From JAGVPT01 sp964384415 (GTDB taxonomy: Bacteria > Bacteroidota > Ignavibacteria > UBA10030 > UBA8401), in NCBI GenBank assembly GCA_964384415.1, contig CAYLMV010000004.1, positions 1 through 64,000 on the forward strand: DNA of 64,000 bases, in the 5' to 3' direction. The notes under the pieces are model-generated. The model made no database searches and was not told the origin of the DNA. It worked only from the letters and a program-made list of their open reading frames with translations. Below, in pieces: positions 36,365 through 45,701 of the stretch. The first letter of the stretch is position 1, and each line of letters starts with the position of its first letter. The position numbers and the translations under genes were made by a program.

Positions 36365-39145
36365 ATGAGTTCCATTCGCGTGATCGCGCTTCTTCTCACC
36401 TGCGTGTTTGCGTTAAATGCTCTCGATGCAGGAACAATCCAGGGGATTGTGAGGGCTAGATCCAATAATGAGCCCATCGTCGGCGCGAGCATAAGCGTAC
36501 TGGGGACCGTATTGGGAAGCGTAAGTGGTGAAGATGGAGCGTTTAGAGTAGATCGCATACCGTCGGGTGTCTACTCTGTCCGAATTGAAATGCTCGGCTT
36601 CAAAAAGAAAGAAATTATGAACTTAGATGTTCAATCCGATTCGGCGACTCTGCATATCAACATTCTCCTGGAAGATGCTCCCTTAAACATGGCTGAAGTT
36701 GTCGTCCAGGCCCGTGCTAACAGAGAACTTGAGTCATCCGGGATTCAAAGCGAGTTTCAGGCGAAGAATATTATCAGTGTTATCACAGCACAGACGATCG
36801 ATCGTTCCACCGACCGGACTGCCGCAGATGTCCTTCAACGCGTTTCGGGCATGTCGCTTATCCGCGATCAAGACGAAGGGCGGTATGTCGTTATGCGCGG
36901 CCTGGCTCAACAATACAACAATACTCTCGTCGATGGGATCAAAATACCGAGCCCGGAGTCCAATGACCGATTCCTGCCGCTGGATATTTTTCCGTCCGGA
37001 CTCTTTGAGCGGATCGAAGTTACCAAGTCTCTCACTCCTGATGTTGCTGGGGATGCGATAGGCGGATCGACAAATCTTTTACTGCGTGAAGCTCCTGAGA
37101 GGTTTGTGTTTTCCGCAAGTGTCGCCGAGGGATCCACCTCAAGCGTTGCCGGCAACGGGTTTAGCGTCTTTAACAGAAGGACTGTCAACGAACTCGACCC
37201 TGAGCGCCTCCATGGAACCGTGAGCGATGCAGATCCTACCGCGCAGATCAAACCCCGGTACAATCCACCCGCTTCTGACTTTACAACCGCCAATCTGAAA
37301 TTCACAAATGGCACGGCACCGGTTGACGGACTTTATTCCGCTCTTATCGGCAATCGTTTTTTTGGAGAAAAGCTCGGGCTGATGGCTGCGGGCAGTTTTC
37401 AGAATACCTATAACCGAATTCAAACGGATTTCTACTCTCTCGGATCCGATATCAACACCGTCGACAGTGAGGGACACCTCATTCCCTATGCATCCACATA
37501 TGACAATCAAACCTACTACACAAACAGGACTCGGGACGGTGCGGTAGCAAAGGCGGATTTTATCGCGGATGAAGGACAAGAACTGTCCTCAACTTATATG
37601 TTTGTCCGACAGGAGGAGGCGCAAACTCGTTTCGGGCTTCAGACGGAAATTGACGGGGCAAGAGGCGCTAATGATCTCACCTACACCGATCGTTCCGCAC
37701 TGAGGACTCAGGACGTCTCCAGCATCTCTTTCGCCGGGAGCCATTTTACGACCTCTCCTTTTTCTTTTAGCTGGGTAGCCAACAGCACCGATGCCGTCCA
37801 GGATCGCCCCGACGAAGCCGAATACTCGCTCCTGCAGAATTACGACGCCCATGGAAATCTTCAGCCTTTTGTGGGATTAGGCAGCATTACGCATTCATGG
37901 AGAAAGAACGACGATCATCAATACCTGGGCAAAATGGATGGAACGCTGCGTTTGACGTCGGATGGGATGAATACTCTCCAGGCAGGATTCGTTGTGCAAA
38001 AACTCAGCCGCGTGAACTATGAAGACGATTACAAACTCAACCCGTCGATCATTCACGGAAGCACACAGCCGTTTACCACGATCGATAGCGCTAAGGTCAC
38101 CGTTTTCGGGTATGCGAGCACGTCGGGGACATCTGTGTACGGATATCAAAACTACAAGGCCAGCGAAAAATTCTTTTCTTCGTATCTGCAGTACACCCTC
38201 AATCTTGGGCAGCTTCAAATCCTAAGCGGGTTGAGATGGGAACAGGCACATGATAACTACTTTACCATGGCGTCGGCGTCCTTCACAGGGCAGCACGCTG
38301 ACGTCAAAATGGTGGATTTCTTGCCGGGAATCCATTTCAGATACGAGTTCACCCCGGAACAAATCGGCCGGCTTTCGATTTCCCGCACCCTCAGCCGTCC
38401 CAGCTATTTTGACCTTGTTCCAGCAGTTGACCGGTCCGACGCAAGCCAGTCCCAAGGAAATCCTAATCTGCTTCCGGCACGTGCAACAAACGTCGATCTC
38501 CGCTATGAGTATAACCCCAACCCGTCAGACGTGTATTCTGCCGGCGTCTATTACAAGAGAATAACCGATCCGATCGAAGACCAATTTCAATCGGTCGGTG
38601 TGGTCCTGGTAACGACGAAAGGGAATGGCGATCCGGCAACGGTCTACGGATTCGAAGCAGTCCTCTCAAAGCATCTTGGCCCGATCGGTATTTCTGCAAA
38701 TTACAGTTATGTCGTCTCGAGAATTACGAGCACAAAACAGGTTTCGGCAGAAAACCTCAACGGAGATCTGGTTCAAACATATTACCAGCAAACCCGGCCG
38801 CTCCAATCGCAGTCTCCGCAGATCGCCAATGTCATTCTTTCGTACGGGAACGAAAGCTGGGGCACAGAAGCAACTGTGTCCTACAATTATACCGGGCGCC
38901 GTCTATTTGCCGTCAGCAGGCTGGATGGATATGACACATATCAGGATGGTGTGGGCGAGATCGATCTCTCCGCCGACCAGCAATTGTTTGCCAATCTGAA
39001 GTTGAGCGTAAAGCTGATCAATCTTACAAGCGCTCCGGCGATCACGGAAGTAGCTTCGGGCGATTTCATCAAGCATGATCCAATTGTTATCGAACGTGAT
39101 TTGAATCGTATGCGGGGCTCGATTGGGATCAGCTACAGACTCTAG
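36365..39145 (+). CDS. TonB-dependent receptor
   Basis: This is a 926-aa receptor from the ATG at 36365, which opens a signal peptide ('MSSIRVIALLLTCVFALNALDAG'); upstream in-frame codons add an implausible charged stretch. A regulatory-like beta-sandwich (about 24-110, 'QGIVRARSNNEPIVGASISV') is followed by a plug domain. The plug has 'DRTAADVLQRVSGMSLIRDQ', 'YVVMRGLAQQYNNTLVDG' and 'AGDAIGGSTNLLLREAPE', and a barrel ending 'RGSIGISYRL' follows. This plug type ('VMRGLAQQYNNTLVDGI') is common in receptors that work without SusD. The two secreted proteins encoded next, a beta-helix and a phosphoesterase, may prepare its substrate. Confidence 0.88.
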   Translation: MSSIRVIALLLTCVFALNALDAGTIQGIVRARSNNEPIVGASISVLGTVLGSVSGEDGAFRVDRIPSGVYSVRIEMLGFKKKEIMNLDVQSDSATLHINILLEDAPLNMAEVVVQARANRELESSGIQSEFQAKNIISVITAQTIDRSTDRTAADVLQRVSGMSLIRDQDEGRYVVMRGLAQQYNNTLVDGIKIPSPESNDRFLPLDIFPSGLFERIEVTKSLTPDVAGDAIGGSTNLLLREAPERFVFSASVAEGSTSSVAGNGFSVFNRRTVNELDPERLHGTVSDADPTAQIKPRYNPPASDFTTANLKFTNGTAPVDGLYSALIGNRFFGEKLGLMAAGSFQNTYNRIQTDFYSLGSDINTVDSEGHLIPYASTYDNQTYYTNRTRDGAVAKADFIADEGQELSSTYMFVRQEEAQTRFGLQTEIDGARGANDLTYTDRSALRTQDVSSISFAGSHFTTSPFSFSWVANSTDAVQDRPDEAEYSLLQNYDAHGNLQPFVGLGSITHSWRKNDDHQYLGKMDGTLRLTSDGMNTLQAGFVVQKLSRVNYEDDYKLNPSIIHGSTQPFTTIDSAKVTVFGYASTSGTSVYGYQNYKASEKFFSSYLQYTLNLGQLQILSGLRWEQAHDNYFTMASASFTGQHADVKMVDFLPGIHFRYEFTPEQIGRLSISRTLSRPSYFDLVPAVDRSDASQSQGNPNLLPARATNVDLRYEYNPNPSDVYSAGVYYKRITDPIEDQFQSVGVVLVTTKGNGDPATVYGFEAVLSKHLGPIGISANYSYVVSRITSTKQVSAENLNGDLVQTYYQQTRPLQSQSPQIANVILSYGNESWGTEATVSYNYTGRRLFAVSRLDGYDTYQDGVGEIDLSADQQLFANLKLSVKLINLTSAPAITEVASGDFIKHDPIVIERDLNRMRGSIGISYRL

Positions 39146-39210
39146 CGAGAGCGTGCTCGATCAGAAATTCAACCAACCCATCTAATCATAAATAGATCCA
39201 AGGAGGTACC

Positions 39211-40665
39211 ATGTCGAAAATCCTTATAGCTATGCTCTTCTTTGTTCTGGCGGGCACGACGAACTCGCAGGCTCAGCTTCCGCTGACGCTTTCCGGCGTT
39301 GTCAAAGGGAGAACATCGCCAAACCTCACTTACACTGTTCAGGATAGTCTGGTGATCAATGCCGGAGACACTCTCCAGATCAGCTCTGGCGACACCTTAA
39401 TCATGGCAAGCCCTACCGGTTGGATTCATGTCCTCGGCACCTTTATTTGCGATGGCACGAAGGCGAGCCCTAATTTCATCACAGTTCCGGTAGATAAAAG
39501 AACGGGGCCCGGCCAATGGGGAGGAATCGTGGGAGACTCGTGTGCCTACTTTGAAATGAAGTGGACGACTATTCTTTGGGCGGGAGGGAGCGATGTATCG
39601 GGCCACGCGTATCGCACCATCGATATCTATTCGGATTTTGCCAACACCACAACAACAGTTTTTACGGACAATACTGTCATTGGCACAGTCGACGATTGCA
39701 TCGGTCTGCATGGCGGGAATGCCAGCATTCTTCGGAATACGATCAAATGGTGCGGGGCGCCGGACGGCGATAACATTAACATCAAAGCCGGAACCATCGG
39801 TGAGGTAGCCTATAATGTGATCTGGGGCTCGGGCGGAAACGGCATTAAGATCAATGCAGATGTGACCTTGCCGCGGTTAACAAACATGTGCGTTCATAAC
39901 AATACCATTGTCGCGGGCGGATGGCGGCGCGTCGGAGAACTCGGCTATGCGATTCTGGTCGATGGCAGCGGCCGTGCGCAAATCTATAATAATATCATGG
40001 GCGACATGTACCAGGAACTTGAGATCACGACAAAAGCAGACACGGTCCGGACCGTCCATGACGATAACCTTTATTTCTACTCAGTCGACAGCCTGGGTGG
40101 ATCGGCACGGTACTTTCCAGACGATGGAGTGAACAGGCAATCAGCTCATGATATTGTTGGAATCAAGGCAAGCGCACTTTTTGTCAGTTACAATCCATTC
40201 TTTTCAAACGATTGGTTCGCGCTCGATGGAAACAACGACTACCATCTTCTCTCGACGTCGATGGCCGCAGGTCATGGATTTACGCCGCCGGGTTCATGGA
40301 CAAATCCCTATTTCGCCGGTAATCTGCCGGGTGACGTCAATATCGGGGCGCTTGCTCCCTCTGTGACGTCAGGCGCGAACAAATCCATAAACCCACTGCC
40401 ATCGGGCTACACATTGGAACAGAACTATCCGAACCCCTTTAACCCATCGACGGTGATCAGTTATCAGTTACCGGTGAACAGCCATGTGACGCTCAGGGTC
40501 TTCAACATTTTAGGTCAAGAAATTGCAACGATTGCCGATGGAGAGCAGAGCGCAGGATTGCACACTGTCGGGTTCGATGCACATGATCTTGCGAGCGGTT
40601 TGTACTTCTATCGCTTGAGCACTCCCGGCCGCGATATTGTCAGAAAAATGCTTTTGATGAAGTAG
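39211..40665 (+). CDS. Secreted right-handed beta-helix protein with T9SS C-terminal domain
   Basis: This 484-aa protein is preceded by a strong AAGGAGG site. After a signal peptide ('MSKILIAMLFFVLAGTTNSQAQ') come repeated short beta-strand/Asn-rich turns typical of parallel beta-helices ('GNASILRNTIKWCG', 'VAYNVIWGSGGNGIKI', 'VHNNTIVAGG', 'AQIYNNIMGDM'). The last 90 residues are a T9SS sorting domain ('LEQNYPNPFNPSTVISYQL' to 'VRKMLLMK'). Such folds are frequent in polysaccharide lyases and epimerases, but no catalytic signature is clear. It should be cell-surface located and probably works with the TonB receptor 65 bp upstream. Confidence 0.8.
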   Translation: MSKILIAMLFFVLAGTTNSQAQLPLTLSGVVKGRTSPNLTYTVQDSLVINAGDTLQISSGDTLIMASPTGWIHVLGTFICDGTKASPNFITVPVDKRTGPGQWGGIVGDSCAYFEMKWTTILWAGGSDVSGHAYRTIDIYSDFANTTTTVFTDNTVIGTVDDCIGLHGGNASILRNTIKWCGAPDGDNINIKAGTIGEVAYNVIWGSGGNGIKINADVTLPRLTNMCVHNNTIVAGGWRRVGELGYAILVDGSGRAQIYNNIMGDMYQELEITTKADTVRTVHDDNLYFYSVDSLGGSARYFPDDGVNRQSAHDIVGIKASALFVSYNPFFSNDWFALDGNNDYHLLSTSMAAGHGFTPPGSWTNPYFAGNLPGDVNIGALAPSVTSGANKSINPLPSGYTLEQNYPNPFNPSTVISYQLPVNSHVTLRVFNILGQEIATIADGEQSAGLHTVGFDAHDLASGLYFYRLSTPGRDIVRKMLLMK

Positions 40666-40689
40666 TTCGAATACGAACAAGAACAGGGT

Positions 40690-40724
40690 GCCTTGATACA
40701 GTCTCCTGAAGATTGTATCGAGGC
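40690..40724 (+). terminator. Hairpin after the beta-helix gene
   Basis: An 11-bp stem (40690-40700 with 40714-40724, one G-T pair) lies 25 bp after the stop codon. There is no T-tract, so it may be an imperfect terminator or a processing site between this gene and the phosphoesterase gene. Confidence 0.45.
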
Positions 40725-40821
40725 CGCCTGATGAATACGGGTAACCTCGCGGAATTGAGTTCGTCATTGGAAGCATGTGACCCCCAATTCTATCCTCATT
40801 ATCACACCGAACGGAGATTTC

Positions 40822-41742
40822 ATGCAACGCAAGACTAGCTTCGGATTGTACCTCTTGTTGTCTCTTCTTTTCCTATGTATTGACTCTCATCAGCCAAGGC
40901 TTTTCGCACAGCAAAAAATAAAAATAGCCCTCTGGGGAGATTCTAGGGAAAACGCAGAAAACGCCTGCTCGGATATTGCCCACATCTTGCTCTACAAGAT
41001 TACCGACTGGGACTTCCAGATTCATACGGGAGATTTCACTCACGACGGGAGCGAGGCTGCCTGGCAACGGACTCTGCATTATGCCGGTATTGACAGCGTT
41101 TTTGTGCGTGGGAAGTTTTTTATGACGACAAGCAATCATGAATTCAAGAGCAGCGCGGGCCGAGAGAATTTTGACAAGTATACCGCGGGGGTTTTGCCGG
41201 TAAACTCGGTAGACGGCACGACACACTTTTACTCCTATCACTTCGGCAACGTAGATGTCATTTGCTGCGACGGGTACGCTACGAGCCATGATGTCATGCA
41301 ACGCTGGCTCGACAGCCTCCTCGCTACGATTCCCGAGAATGATTGGATCATCGCCGCCTGGCACAATCCGACGTATGGAGATTTGTCGTACAAGGAAAGT
41401 TACGCCGAGACCTGTTTGCCCTGGGTCAAGAGCCTCTATCAGCACCATTGCAAATTCATCGTGAATGGGCACGCTCATATTTACCTTAGAACAAAACCAT
41501 TGCGTCCCGACGGGACGGTTGAAGACAAGGATGGTATTGTGCATATCATTAACGGGACCGGAGGAGCAAGTTTTAAGGATCCCACCCCTGAAAGCCCGAA
41601 GACAGCGTTCGCTCCGGAGGGAAAGTCTTTTCCCTGCATAGCATTCCTCACGATCGAGGGAGACGAAGCGAAGCTCGAAACAGTCGACGCGCGGCCGGGC
41701 GAACATCTCCGTATCATCGATAACTGCACATTTTATCGGTGA
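40822..41742 (+). CDS. Exported calcineurin-like metallophosphoesterase
   Basis: This 306-aa protein starts at ATG 40822, which follows CGGAGA and opens a signal peptide ('MQRKTSFGLYLLLSLLFLCI'). All five metal-ligand blocks are recognisable: 'ALWGDSRE' (Asp40), 'HTGDFTHDG' (70-76), 'TSNHEF' (Asn105-His106), 'AAWHNPTYG' and 'NGHAHIYLR'. It would hydrolyse phosphomonoesters or phosphodiesters in the periplasm. With the TonB receptor and beta-helix protein upstream it may form a small nutrient-scavenging group, perhaps for phosphate-containing polymers. That link is inference from position. Confidence 0.85.
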   Translation: MQRKTSFGLYLLLSLLFLCIDSHQPRLFAQQKIKIALWGDSRENAENACSDIAHILLYKITDWDFQIHTGDFTHDGSEAAWQRTLHYAGIDSVFVRGKFFMTTSNHEFKSSAGRENFDKYTAGVLPVNSVDGTTHFYSYHFGNVDVICCDGYATSHDVMQRWLDSLLATIPENDWIIAAWHNPTYGDLSYKESYAETCLPWVKSLYQHHCKFIVNGHAHIYLRTKPLRPDGTVEDKDGIVHIINGTGGASFKDPTPESPKTAFAPEGKSFPCIAFLTIEGDEAKLETVDARPGEHLRIIDNCTFYR

Positions 41743-42056
41743 TGTCCTGGATAGTGCATTGCTGTCAATAGGAGAGATTTACGTAATCTCTGTTTTCTGC
41801 AATCTTCATTCCAAACCCGAATCCGCATCTTGATTGTATCGATTGGCCGGGCTGGACGAAAAGTGTTGGTACTGCAGATCGCCGGCCCCGCCCTAATCTC
41901 ATGTGACGGCTGCCTCCCATGCAATTGTGCTATACCGGACACCTCATCTTTCACGGACATCTCTTAAGGATTACCCTCAATGCAATGTCTGTTTATCCTT
42001 GGTAACTCTCCCTCTTTTTCGTATCTTCCTAGCCGAACCTCTATCACGATGCGTCG
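41743..42056. other. Gene-free 314-bp stretch with a hairpin
   Basis: AGAGATT (41773-41779) pairs with AATCTCT (41785-41791) and is followed by GTTTT, a weak intrinsic terminator for the phosphoesterase gene. Between 41800 and 42056 I see no gene and no clear promoter for menG. Confidence 0.5.
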
Positions 42057-42746
42057 ATGCAAAGACAGAACGTCCGCCGTTTATTCGATTCTATTGCCCA
42101 TCGTTACGATCTCCTGAATCATCTTCTGAGCGGGGGGATAGATTTCTATTGGCGCCGCGCGGCTATTGATGCGCTCAGGTCATCCGCGCCAAAGAGGATA
42201 CTCGATGTTGCTACCGGAACTGCCGATCTGGCGATAGCGTCGCTCCGCTTAAACCCCGCTGAAGTAATCGGTGTCGATATCTCCACACCTATGCTCGAAC
42301 TGGGAAGGCGGAAGGTCGAAGCAAAGAACGCTTCGGCTGTCATTCATCTGCAGGAAGGGGAAGCTGAGCATCTGGAATTTCCCAGCGGTGATTTTGACGC
42401 CGCGATCGTAGCGTTTGGGGCGCGCAATTTTGAGAACCTCGCTGGGGGACTCAGGGAGATGAATCGTGTCCTCAGGAAGAGGGGAAGAATTGTCGTGCTT
42501 GAGTTTTCAAAACCGCGGGCATTTCCCATCCGGCAAATATATTTTTCTTACTTCCGCCATATTCTCCCCCTTGTGGGAAGGCTGATCTCAAGAGAGAAAC
42601 AGGCATACCAATATCTTCCCGATACGGTAATGGCATTCCCGGACGGCGAAGAGTTTGTCCGGATTCTCAGGGATGCCGGTTTTTCCAGCATCACGGAACA
42701 ACGATTGACCTTCGGAATCGTCTCAATATATTGCGGCGAGAAATAA
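42057..42746 (+). CDS. menG: Demethylmenaquinone methyltransferase
   Basis: This 229-aa protein belongs to the UbiE/MenG family of SAM-dependent methyltransferases. It has the opening 'VRRLFDSIAHRYDLLNHLLS', motif I 'ILDVATGTADLAIA', 'GVDISTPMLELGRRK' and the family-specific 'AFGARNFENLAGGLREMNRV' and 'EFSKPRAFPIRQIYFSYF' stretches. It methylates demethylmenaquinone in the last step of menaquinone synthesis. mqnD follows 36 bp later on the same strand, consistent with a shared transcript. No clear ribosome site precedes the ATG. Confidence 0.93.
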   Translation: MQRQNVRRLFDSIAHRYDLLNHLLSGGIDFYWRRAAIDALRSSAPKRILDVATGTADLAIASLRLNPAEVIGVDISTPMLELGRRKVEAKNASAVIHLQEGEAEHLEFPSGDFDAAIVAFGARNFENLAGGLREMNRVLRKRGRIVVLEFSKPRAFPIRQIYFSYFRHILPLVGRLISREKQAYQYLPDTVMAFPDGEEFVRILRDAGFSSITEQRLTFGIVSIYCGEK

Positions 42747-42782
42747 GAGAGACTAACTAGCCAGTAAAAGGAATCACTAACA

Positions 42783-43619
42783 ATGACCGACAGAGTAATC
42801 CGGGTTGGACATAGTCCCGATCCCGATGACGCATTTATGTTCTACGGTTTGTCGAGCGGGAAAGTTAAGCTTGAAGGAATCCACATTGAACATATGCTGG
42901 AAGATATTCAATCGCTCAATGTTCGTGCAATGAAAGCGGAACTCGAAGTGACGGCGATTTCGGCCCATGCGTATCCTTACGTCTCGGGTAAATATTGGAT
43001 CATGGCGACCGGCGCAAGCATGGGAGAGGGCTACGGACCGGTGATCGTATCGAAGAAATTCAAAACCCTCGAAGAGCTCAAAGGCAAGAGAGTCGCGACC
43101 CCGGGGAAACTCACCACGGCGACCCTGATCTTCAAGACGTTCACACAGGGGATCGAGAACGTCGACATACCGTTCGATCAGATCATGGAGAGGGTTTCAA
43201 ACGGTGAGTTCGACGCCGGACTGCTCATCCACGAAGGGCAGCTCACCTACAAAGCCGAGGGGTTTAACAAGGTGCTGGACTTTGGCGAGTCGTGGCAGAA
43301 AGAATCGGGCGGGCTGCCGCTGCCTTTGGGTCTTGATGTCGTCAGGAAAGACCTGGGCGAAGACCTGGCGCGAAAACTTTCTTACGGGCTCAAGCAGTCT
43401 ATTCACTACGGCTACACGCACCAGAACGATTCCATTCCGTACGCTCTGAAATGGGGGAGAGGCATCAACCAGAAGCTCGGAGAGCAATTCGTGAAAATGT
43501 ACGTAAGCGAGTTGACGATCGATATGGGTGAAAAGGGAAAGCAAGCGCTCGAACGTCTCTTCACGCTGGCGGGACAAAAAGGACTCATTCCTCCAGTGGC
43601 GGAAATCCAGCTCTTTTAA
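42783..43619 (+). CDS. mqnD: 1,4-dihydroxy-6-naphthoate synthase (futalosine pathway)
   Basis: This 278-aa protein of the MqnA/MqnD periplasmic-binding-protein-like fold opens with the MqnD signature 'VGHSPDPDDAFMFYGL' and contains 'AISAHAYPYVSGKYWIM', 'KRVATPGKLTTATLIF' and 'DAGLLIHEGQLTY'. It cleaves the cyclic de-hypoxanthinylfutalosine made by MqnC to give 1,4-dihydroxy-6-naphthoate. It sits between menG and an orphan ABC membrane domain on the + strand, converging with the minus-strand mqn operon. Confidence 0.95.
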   Translation: MTDRVIRVGHSPDPDDAFMFYGLSSGKVKLEGIHIEHMLEDIQSLNVRAMKAELEVTAISAHAYPYVSGKYWIMATGASMGEGYGPVIVSKKFKTLEELKGKRVATPGKLTTATLIFKTFTQGIENVDIPFDQIMERVSNGEFDAGLLIHEGQLTYKAEGFNKVLDFGESWQKESGGLPLPLGLDVVRKDLGEDLARKLSYGLKQSIHYGYTHQNDSIPYALKWGRGINQKLGEQFVKMYVSELTIDMGEKGKQALERLFTLAGQKGLIPPVAEIQLF

Positions 43620-43640
43620 CCAAAGCCAAAACGATATCTC

Positions 43641-44507
43641 ATGCGCCTGGGCGAACTCTTCCGACGGTTTAGCAAGGGGATCATCATCGCCACGGTGCTG
43701 GTCGTCATCGAGAACATTGCGTGGATCGCCGAGCCGTCCCTTTTCGGCAACGTCATCGATGCCCTCATCGAAAAAGCGGCGCTGCCAGTCACGGCCACGT
43801 TCATCCTTCCGTTGTCAATCTGGATCTCCGTATTTCTCCTCAACTCAGGAGTCGGGGCTCTTCGCCGCGCTCTCGATCCGAGGATCTTTCTGAAAATGTT
43901 TACCGAAATTGCCACCGACGTTGCAATATCGGCCAAAGAGAGGGGGGACTCGGTTTCGAAGACCGCCGCACGGGCTGAGCTGTCGCGCGAGTTCATTACG
44001 TTCGCGCAGTACCGCGTCCCGGATATCATCGAACAGACAATCTCGATCGGCGGTGCGGTTTTTGCCCTTGTTTTCTTCGACTGGAGAATCGCCTTCGCAT
44101 GCATTTTCATTGTTCTTCCGCTTCTTTTGATTTCGCGGATTTACAACAAGCGGGTACTCACAATCCAAAAAGACCTGCATGATACAAGGGAAGACGCCTA
44201 TGATGTGTTTTCCAGCAAAGATCCTGAGAAAGTGCGGTCCTATTACACGAGACAATCAAAAGCCGAGCAAAAAATTGCAAATTGGGGAGCGTTCAACTTT
44301 GGAGCGATGCGGGTTTTCCTTCTAATGATTTTTCTTGTCGTTCTTTATATCGCTATCGACCTGGACGATTTCAGCACGGGGAGCATCTATTCGATAGTCG
44401 CCTACCTCTGGACGTTCGTCACTTCGTCCGAATATCTGCCGGAATTAATGGAAAGCTGGACCTCGCTGAAGGACATATCGCGAAGGTTGATGACGGAGAG
44501 TGTTTGA
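43641..44507 (+). CDS. ABC-transporter six-helix membrane domain without ATPase domain
   Basis: This 288-aa protein has about six hydrophobic helices arranged like an ABC exporter membrane domain. Segments include 'VVIENIAWIAEPSLFGNVID', 'TFILPLSIWISVFLLNSGVG', 'VFALVFFDWRIAFACIFIVL', 'FLLMIFLVVLYIAI' and 'SIYSIVAYLWTFVTSSEYL'. It ends after the last helix without any nucleotide-binding domain. NCBI-type annotation calls such proteins 'ABC transporter six-transmembrane domain-containing'. It follows mqnD by 21 bp, so it is probably co-transcribed. Whether it uses a separate ATPase or has another function is unknown. The frame ends cleanly at 44507 with no ATPase-like sequence after it, so it is not a recent truncation. 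Confidence 0.7.
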   Translation: MRLGELFRRFSKGIIIATVLVVIENIAWIAEPSLFGNVIDALIEKAALPVTATFILPLSIWISVFLLNSGVGALRRALDPRIFLKMFTEIATDVAISAKERGDSVSKTAARAELSREFITFAQYRVPDIIEQTISIGGAVFALVFFDWRIAFACIFIVLPLLLISRIYNKRVLTIQKDLHDTREDAYDVFSSKDPEKVRSYYTRQSKAEQKIANWGAFNFGAMRVFLLMIFLVVLYIAIDLDDFSTGSIYSIVAYLWTFVTSSEYLPELMESWTSLKDISRRLMTESV

Positions 44508-44510
44508 GAC

Positions 44511-44592
44511 GGAAGGGAAGATGGAGGAAGGGAGATGGAAAATGGAAGATGGAAGATGGCAAATGGAAGAGGGATGGACGAAATGGCGGAAG
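44511..44592. repeat. GATGGAA-type purine-rich simple repeat
   Basis: Irregular GATGGAAG/AATGGAAG units repeat about eight times between the convergent 3' ends of the ABC-domain gene and mqnC. It is almost pure purine on the + strand. A mirror version (CATTCCATTATTCCATTT) occurs near 36090. Confidence 0.6.
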
Positions 44593-44595
44593 GTG

Positions 44596-45687
44596 TTACG
44601 CTGCCTTCGCTCTTGGAAAGACCTTTTTTATGTCGTAAAGCGTGCCTCTCTGCACCGCGTCAAACCCCGATTCGTGGATGAGCTGAATGCACTCTTCGGT
44701 GTTCGTTTTGTTGACAAAGTTCGCCGCCGCATGAACATTCTCTTCGAGGAGCGTCCCGCCGAAATCATCGGCCCCGAAATGGAGGGCAATCTGTCCGGTC
44801 TTTTTTCCCTCTGAGAACCACGAAGCCTGTATGTGGGGAAAATTGTCGAGGTAGATCCTCGAGAATGCGATCATCTGCAGATAGCGTGTCGCCGTGGCAT
44901 AGTGAGGGATAATTTTTTCCAGGGGAGTGTTGCCCGGCTTGAAGCTCCACGGCACGAACGCCGTAAATCCACGATGCTCATCCTGGAGCTTCCGGATGCT
45001 TTCCAGGTGCTCGAGGATATCCTCATCGTTCTCGAGATGTCCATACATCATCGTCGCCGTCGATTTGTAGCCGATCTTGTGAGCCTCGCGCATGACACTC
45101 AGCCATTCTTCCGATGTTCCCTTTTTGCTGCTGATCTTCTTCTTCACGCGGTCCGAGAGAATTTCGGCCCCGCCGCCGGGGAGCGAACGAAGCCCGGCAT
45201 TCCAAAGTTGTTTCAGCACCTCATCTATTGGCAGGTTCGCTACGCGTGACATGCCGATAACTTCGGAGGTCGAGAAATAGTGGGGATAGATTTGGGGCAC
45301 CTCGGCGATTGTGCGCCGGACGAGTTCGAGATAATAGTCGAAGGGAATTGCCGGATTCACTCCTCCCTGCAGCAGCGCAGTCGTTACGCCTTTAGCGGCC
45401 GCGTCCTTCAGGTTGCGGAGCATATGGTCGACGGAGTAGGTGTATTCTCCCTGTTCGCCCGGATGGCGGTAGAATGCGCAAAAGATGCAATCGACATTGC
45501 AGACGTTCGTATAGTTGGGGTTCGTATCGACGACGAACGTTATTTGCGGGGCCGGGTTCTTCTTGAAGCGGATGTTGTTCGCGAGATCAGCGAGGTCGAG
45601 GAGTTCGGCATTCCGGAGGAGGAAGAGCCCTTCGCTTTCTGAGATGCGCTCGCCGTTTCGAATCTTGGAGTAGAGTGCCGATTGCAT
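44596..45687 (-). CDS. mqnC: Cyclic dehypoxanthinylfutalosine synthase (radical SAM)
   Basis: This 363-aa radical-SAM enzyme has the cluster motif 'NVCNVDCIFCAFYRHPG' (Cys63, Cys67, Cys70), characteristic of MqnC rather than MqnE. It also has 'TTALLQGGVNPAIPFDYY', 'LRSLPGGGAEILSDRV' and 'MMYGHLENDEDILEHL'. It closes the spiro ring of dehypoxanthinylfutalosine, whose product is used by MqnD. It is the last gene of the minus-strand operon, 14 bp after the TIR-like gene. Confidence 0.94.
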   Translation of the reverse strand: MQSALYSKIRNGERISESEGLFLLRNAELLDLADLANNIRFKKNPAPQITFVVDTNPNYTNVCNVDCIFCAFYRHPGEQGEYTYSVDHMLRNLKDAAAKGVTTALLQGGVNPAIPFDYYLELVRRTIAEVPQIYPHYFSTSEVIGMSRVANLPIDEVLKQLWNAGLRSLPGGGAEILSDRVKKKISSKKGTSEEWLSVMREAHKIGYKSTATMMYGHLENDEDILEHLESIRKLQDEHRGFTAFVPWSFKPGNTPLEKIIPHYATATRYLQMIAFSRIYLDNFPHIQASWFSEGKKTGQIALHFGADDFGGTLLEENVHAAANFVNKTNTEECIQLIHESGFDAVQRGTLYDIKKVFPRAKAA

Positions 45688-45701
45688 ACCAACTTCACCA
45701 A

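Noticed and set aside
44500..44814. Frame covering the GATGGAA repeats
   Set aside because: It translates the simple repeat into EGRWKMEDG-like text and then the antisense strand of mqnC.
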